Source: O2-02-FULL-42-9 sp038043025 (GTDB lineage Bacteria > Pseudomonadota > Gammaproteobacteria > UBA12402). From it: a stretch of 64,000 nucleotides of DNA. The translations under genes and the position numbers were made by a program. Within the stretch, counting starts at the first letter, position 1. Each line of letters begins with the position of its first letter. Shown here one piece after another: positions 60,965 to 64,000 of the stretch. The notes beneath the pieces are model-generated. The model was given only the letters and a program-made list of their open reading frames with translations. It had not been told where the DNA came from and did no database searches. The stretch covers positions 1 through 64,000 of the forward strand of contig JBBTCW010000006.1 of NCBI GenBank assembly GCA_038043025.1. Reading direction: 5' to 3'.

Positions 60965-62764
60965 ATGATTAAACTATCGGATTATGTTGCAAAATTTATT
61001 GTAGATAAAAAAATAAAAAATTTGTTTTTATTGCCGGGTGGCGGATGTATGCATTTAGTTGATTCATTTGGTTGTCGTTCGGAGATTAAAAAGATTTGTT
61101 GTCTTCACGAGCAGGCGGCAGTCATCGCGGCAGATGCATGTAGTCAATACACCAATGATTTTGGCGTTGCGCTGGTGACAACAGGCCCGGGCGCGACAAA
61201 TGCGATTACAGGTGTTGCAGGGGCTTGGATCGATTCGGTTCCGATGATGGTGATTTCAGGCCAAGTGAAACGGCAAGACATGATGGGTCAGAGCAGATTG
61301 CGACAAAAGGGCGTTCAAGAAGTCGATATTATTACGATGGTGAAATCAATTACTAAATATGCTGTGACCGTGATGGATCCACAGCGCATTCGATATCATT
61401 TAGAAAAAGCCTATTGTTTAGCGCGCACGGGTTGTTCGGGTCCTGTTTGGATTGATATTCCATTGGATGTGCAGGGTGCAATGATCGAGGAGGATGCGTT
61501 AGAGCAGTTTATTCCTGCGCAAATCACTCGGCCGGATTTATCAGATCAAATAGATCATGTAGTCGATTTATTAAATCAGGCTAAACGACCGGTTCTTTTG
61601 GTTGGGAATGGTGTGCGTTTGTCACATGGCATGTCAGAATTTTATGAATTAATTGACGCATTGAACATTCCTGTGTTAACCACTTGGAAATCAATCGATT
61701 TTTTATCGGAAGACCACCCGTTATTTTTTGGTCGCCCCGGGTCGATTGGACAACGTTATGCGAATTTGATTCAGCAAAATAGTGATTTATTCATAACCAT
61801 TGGTGCGCGTCTTGATTTGGCGCAGATTGGTTATAATTATGGATGGGTCGCGCGTGAAGCGAGAAAAGTAGTGGTCGATGTTGATCAAGCGCAAATTGAT
61901 AAAATGAGTGACATGCATATTGATGTGAGTGTTTGCGCGGACGCAAAGAATTTTATTAATCATCTGCTGGTAAAACAAAATGTAATCAATCGGTCGGATA
62001 GAAAAAAATGGTTTGATCAATGCAAGATATGGAAGCAAAAATATCCCGTCATATTGTCAGCTTATTATGATGAGAAAAATTATGTTAATACCTATGTGTT
62101 GGTTGATATCTTATCTGAACTATTGACAGAAGATGATGTGTTGGTGCCCGGAAGTTCAGGGAGTTGTAGTGAAATATTATCACAAGCATTTAAGGTGAAA
62201 AAAGGACAGCGAATTTTTAATAATCCGGGTTTAGGATCAATGGGATATGGATTGCCGGCGAGCATGGGTGCATGTGTTGCGAGCGGTAAGCGGACGATTA
62301 CCGTGATTGGAGATGGTGGTTTGCAGCATAATATTCAAGAGTTGGAGACGATCCATCGATTGCAATTGCCGTTGAAAATATTTATTTTAAATAATAATGG
62401 TTATGCGTCGATTCGAAATATGCAGCGCAATTATTTTGATAAAAATTATATGTGCTGTGATCCATCGTCTGGCTTAACGGTGCCAAATACTTGTGATGTT
62501 GCATCGGCGTATAAAATCGCAACAACCCGAATTTATAATCATGAAAACATGAAAGAAAAAATAATGGCGGTTTTGCAAAGCAAGGGACCGATGATATGCG
62601 ATGTGATGGTGAATCCTGATTTAATTACAGCGCCGCGTTTGTCTTCTGAAGTTAATAAAGATGGAAAAATCACATCGAAGCCGCTCGAAGATTTATGGCC
62701 ATTTTTGGATCGAGATGAATTTTTAGCGAATATGTTGGTGCCGGTGCTTGAGGCAAGTGAATGA
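60965..62764 (+). CDS. yerE: YerE-like thiamine diphosphate-dependent enzyme (acetolactate synthase family)
   Basis: A 599-residue enzyme of the acetohydroxyacid synthase superfamily. It has LPGGGCMHLVD, the catalytic-type Glu in CLHEQAAVIAADA, TTGPGATNAITGVAGAW and the TPP/Mg motif GDGGLQHNIQELETI...NNNGYASIR. YerE of Yersinia pseudotuberculosis O:VI is a member of this superfamily that adds a two-carbon unit from pyruvate to CDP-3,6-dideoxy-4-keto-D-glucose. Together with rfbG and rfbH in the same window this makes a YerE role likely. An acetolactate synthase or another TPP enzyme remains possible. Confidence 0.68.
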   Translation: MIKLSDYVAKFIVDKKIKNLFLLPGGGCMHLVDSFGCRSEIKKICCLHEQAAVIAADACSQYTNDFGVALVTTGPGATNAITGVAGAWIDSVPMMVISGQVKRQDMMGQSRLRQKGVQEVDIITMVKSITKYAVTVMDPQRIRYHLEKAYCLARTGCSGPVWIDIPLDVQGAMIEEDALEQFIPAQITRPDLSDQIDHVVDLLNQAKRPVLLVGNGVRLSHGMSEFYELIDALNIPVLTTWKSIDFLSEDHPLFFGRPGSIGQRYANLIQQNSDLFITIGARLDLAQIGYNYGWVAREARKVVVDVDQAQIDKMSDMHIDVSVCADAKNFINHLLVKQNVINRSDRKKWFDQCKIWKQKYPVILSAYYDEKNYVNTYVLVDILSELLTEDDVLVPGSSGSCSEILSQAFKVKKGQRIFNNPGLGSMGYGLPASMGACVASGKRTITVIGDGGLQHNIQELETIHRLQLPLKIFILNNNGYASIRNMQRNYFDKNYMCCDPSSGLTVPNTCDVASAYKIATTRIYNHENMKEKIMAVLQSKGPMICDVMVNPDLITAPRLSSEVNKDGKITSKPLEDLWPFLDRDEFLANMLVPVLEASE

Positions 62765-63636
62765 AGATATTGATTACAGGGGGCGCTGGTTTTATTGCAA
62801 AAAGTTTGTTTGATGAGCTTAATCAATTGTACGATGTAATTCTTTGTTCTCGAACAGATCTTGATTTGCTGGAGCCACAAGCCGTTTTTGAATATATTAA
62901 ACGCTTTCAGTTTGATGTTGTTATTCATGCGGCGACTTATGATGCCGCGCCAACCTGTTCGATAAAAAATCCAAGCAAAGTATTAGAAAATAATTTGAAA
63001 ATGTTTTTTAATATTGTGCGTTGTCAGAATTATTTTGGGAGATTAATTTATTTTGGCTCAGGAGCTGAATATGATCGTAATTATTGGGTGCCTAAAATGA
63101 AGGAAAGTTATTTCGATCGACATATCCCGACTGATCAATATGGGTTTTCAAAATATATTATGACTAAATATATGCAGCACAGTAAAAATATTTATAATCT
63201 CAGGTTGTTTGGTGTGTTTGGGAAATACGATGATTGGCGCTATCGTTTTATTCCCAATGCTTGTTGCAGAGCTTTATTGGGTCGGCCTATTGTGATCCGT
63301 CAAAATAAGATGTTTGATTTTATGTATATTGATGATTTAGTGGAAATAGTAAAATGGATTATATTGGCTCAGCCAATAGAAAATATATATAATGTTTGTT
63401 CAGGTCGGGCGCTTGAACTAAAGGCAATAGCCAAAACAATTGTAGAGGTGTCTGGGAAGCAGTCAGAAATCATTTGTTTGGAGTCGCAATTAGCCAGCGA
63501 ATATAGTGGAGATAACGCTTTGCTTTTAAGTGAGCTAAAGGATTTTAGATTTTATGGGATAGAACAGGCCATTCAGAATTTGTATGATTGGTATGCAAGT
63601 AATGTATCTTTAATTTGTGAGGATCAATTGTGTTAA
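62761..63636 (+). CDS. NAD-dependent epimerase/dehydratase, candidate YerF-like reductase
   Basis: A 291-residue short extended SDR with TGGAGFIAKSLFDEL, GSGAEYDR and the catalytic QYGFSKY. It overlaps the yerE-like gene by 4 bp (ATGA). In Yersinia, YerF reduces the branched 4-acetyl product of YerE to yersiniose; this gene is in the matching position, but its family is broad and the assignment rests on gene order. Confidence 0.7.
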   Translation: MKILITGGAGFIAKSLFDELNQLYDVILCSRTDLDLLEPQAVFEYIKRFQFDVVIHAATYDAAPTCSIKNPSKVLENNLKMFFNIVRCQNYFGRLIYFGSGAEYDRNYWVPKMKESYFDRHIPTDQYGFSKYIMTKYMQHSKNIYNLRLFGVFGKYDDWRYRFIPNACCRALLGRPIVIRQNKMFDFMYIDDLVEIVKWIILAQPIENIYNVCSGRALELKAIAKTIVEVSGKQSEIICLESQLASEYSGDNALLLSELKDFRFYGIEQAIQNLYDWYASNVSLICEDQLC

Positions 63637-64000
63637 ATAATATTACGATACATGATGCCATTGCGTTTTTGGAACATCAAGTTGTGAATTCGTCCAAAGG
63701 GTTGCCGCAGGAATTATTTTTCTTTGTGACTCGAATGACGCCTATGGTAAATGTTGATTTGTTGGTGAGAGATGAAACAGGGCGAATTTTATTGGCGTGG
63801 CGCGATGACCAATTTGCTGGAGCAGGTTGGCATGTTCCCGGAGGCATTATTCGGTTTAAAGAAACGATGATGACGCGTTTGTTAAAGATAGCTGACACTG
63901 AAATTGGTGCTGTTGTTGAACTAGATGCAGCGCCCATTGCCATTAATGAAGTTATTTGTGAACATGACACGCGAGGACATTTTATTTCTGTTTTATATCG
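63630..64000 (+). CDS. Nudix hydrolase, GDP-mannose mannosyl hydrolase-like, truncated by the window end
   Basis: An open frame from a GTG at 63630 (GAGG 7 bases upstream, overlapping the previous stop) runs to the end of the window. It encodes MLNNITIHDAIAFLEHQVV, then MTPMVNVDLLVRDETGRIL, and the Nudix region GWHVPGGIIRFKETMMTRLL followed by KIADTEIG. The second half of the box lacks the usual Arg-Glu and Glu-Glu pairs, as in GDP-mannose mannosyl hydrolases. It may hydrolyse or process a GDP-sugar. The C-terminus is outside the window. Confidence 0.8.
   Translation, partial: MLNNITIHDAIAFLEHQVVNSSKGLPQELFFFVTRMTPMVNVDLLVRDETGRILLAWRDDQFAGAGWHVPGGIIRFKETMMTRLLKIADTEIGAVVELDAAPIAINEVICEHDTRGHFISVLY

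Noticed and set aside
1..64000. CRISPR arrays, tRNA or rRNA genes
   Set aside because: No regularly spaced repeats and no cloverleaf or rRNA-like stretches were noticed; a tRNA/rRNA search program was not run.

Overview
The window is almost entirely a surface-polysaccharide (O-antigen or capsule type) biosynthesis locus of about 63 kb. It is AT-rich, and nearly all genes are on the + strand, tightly packed and often overlapping by a few bases. A broken IS630-family transposase marks the left edge and a truncated Nudix gene the right edge, so the locus may continue to the right. The gene set, the low GC content and a full legionaminic acid pathway suggest a gammaproteobacterium, perhaps of the order Legionellales. 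That placement is inference from gene content; no housekeeping or rRNA gene is present to test it.

Region by region. 1-743: decayed IS630 transposase. 887-5712: two paralogous GNAT acetyltransferases flanking a probable GT-B glycosyltransferase and a Wzy/WaaL-type membrane protein. 5739-8108: acyl carrier protein, ketoreductase-like SDR and AMP-dependent acyl ligase, which look like a dedicated acyl-decoration cassette. 8254-15111: aminotransferase, two Gfo/Idh oxidoreductases, KdsB-like cytidylyltransferase, SDR, dehydroquinate-synthase-like cyclase and 2-hydroxyacid dehydrogenase, an unassigned pathway possibly to a CMP-activated or carbocyclic sugar. 15135-19132: a methyltransferase-kinase fusion (WbdD-like in layout), a methyltransferase and a GT2. 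19129-21790 (minus): initiating polyprenyl-phosphate sugar transferase and a B12-binding radical SAM protein. 21971-23764: PglK-like ABC flippase. 23768-32428: heptose module (GmhA, domain-swapped HldE-like kinase/nucleotidylyltransferase, sugar-1-P nucleotidyltransferase, epimerase) mixed with a split transketolase and two paralogous radical SAM enzymes. 32412-41398: legionaminic acid and CMP-legionaminic acid synthesis (legB, legC, legG, legI, ptmE, ptmF, legF, ptmA), interrupted by a minus-strand methyltransferase. 41420-45185: a possible transferase, a methyltransferase, a cluster of GC-rich hairpins and a GT4. 45213-49947: CDP-3,6-dideoxyhexose genes rfbG and rfbH with an RmlC-like epimerase and a GtrII-like membrane protein. 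49911-51440 (minus): a second NeuB-like synthase fused to a cupin. 51620-59529: C-methyltransferase, four radical SAM proteins and a GT2. 59540-60959: GtrB and GtrA. 60965-63636: YerE-like thiamine enzyme and a reductase, which with rfbG/rfbH point to the branched sugar yersiniose. 63630 to the end: a Nudix hydrolase, partial.

Together the genes predict a polysaccharide carrying several rare sugars: legionaminic acid, a heptose derivative, a branched 3,6-dideoxyhexose, a C-methyl sugar and perhaps a cyclitol. They also predict acyl, methyl and phosphate decoration, with assembly on undecaprenyl phosphate and export by an ABC flippase. A family of short palindromic repeats with a CTTG loop is scattered between the genes.
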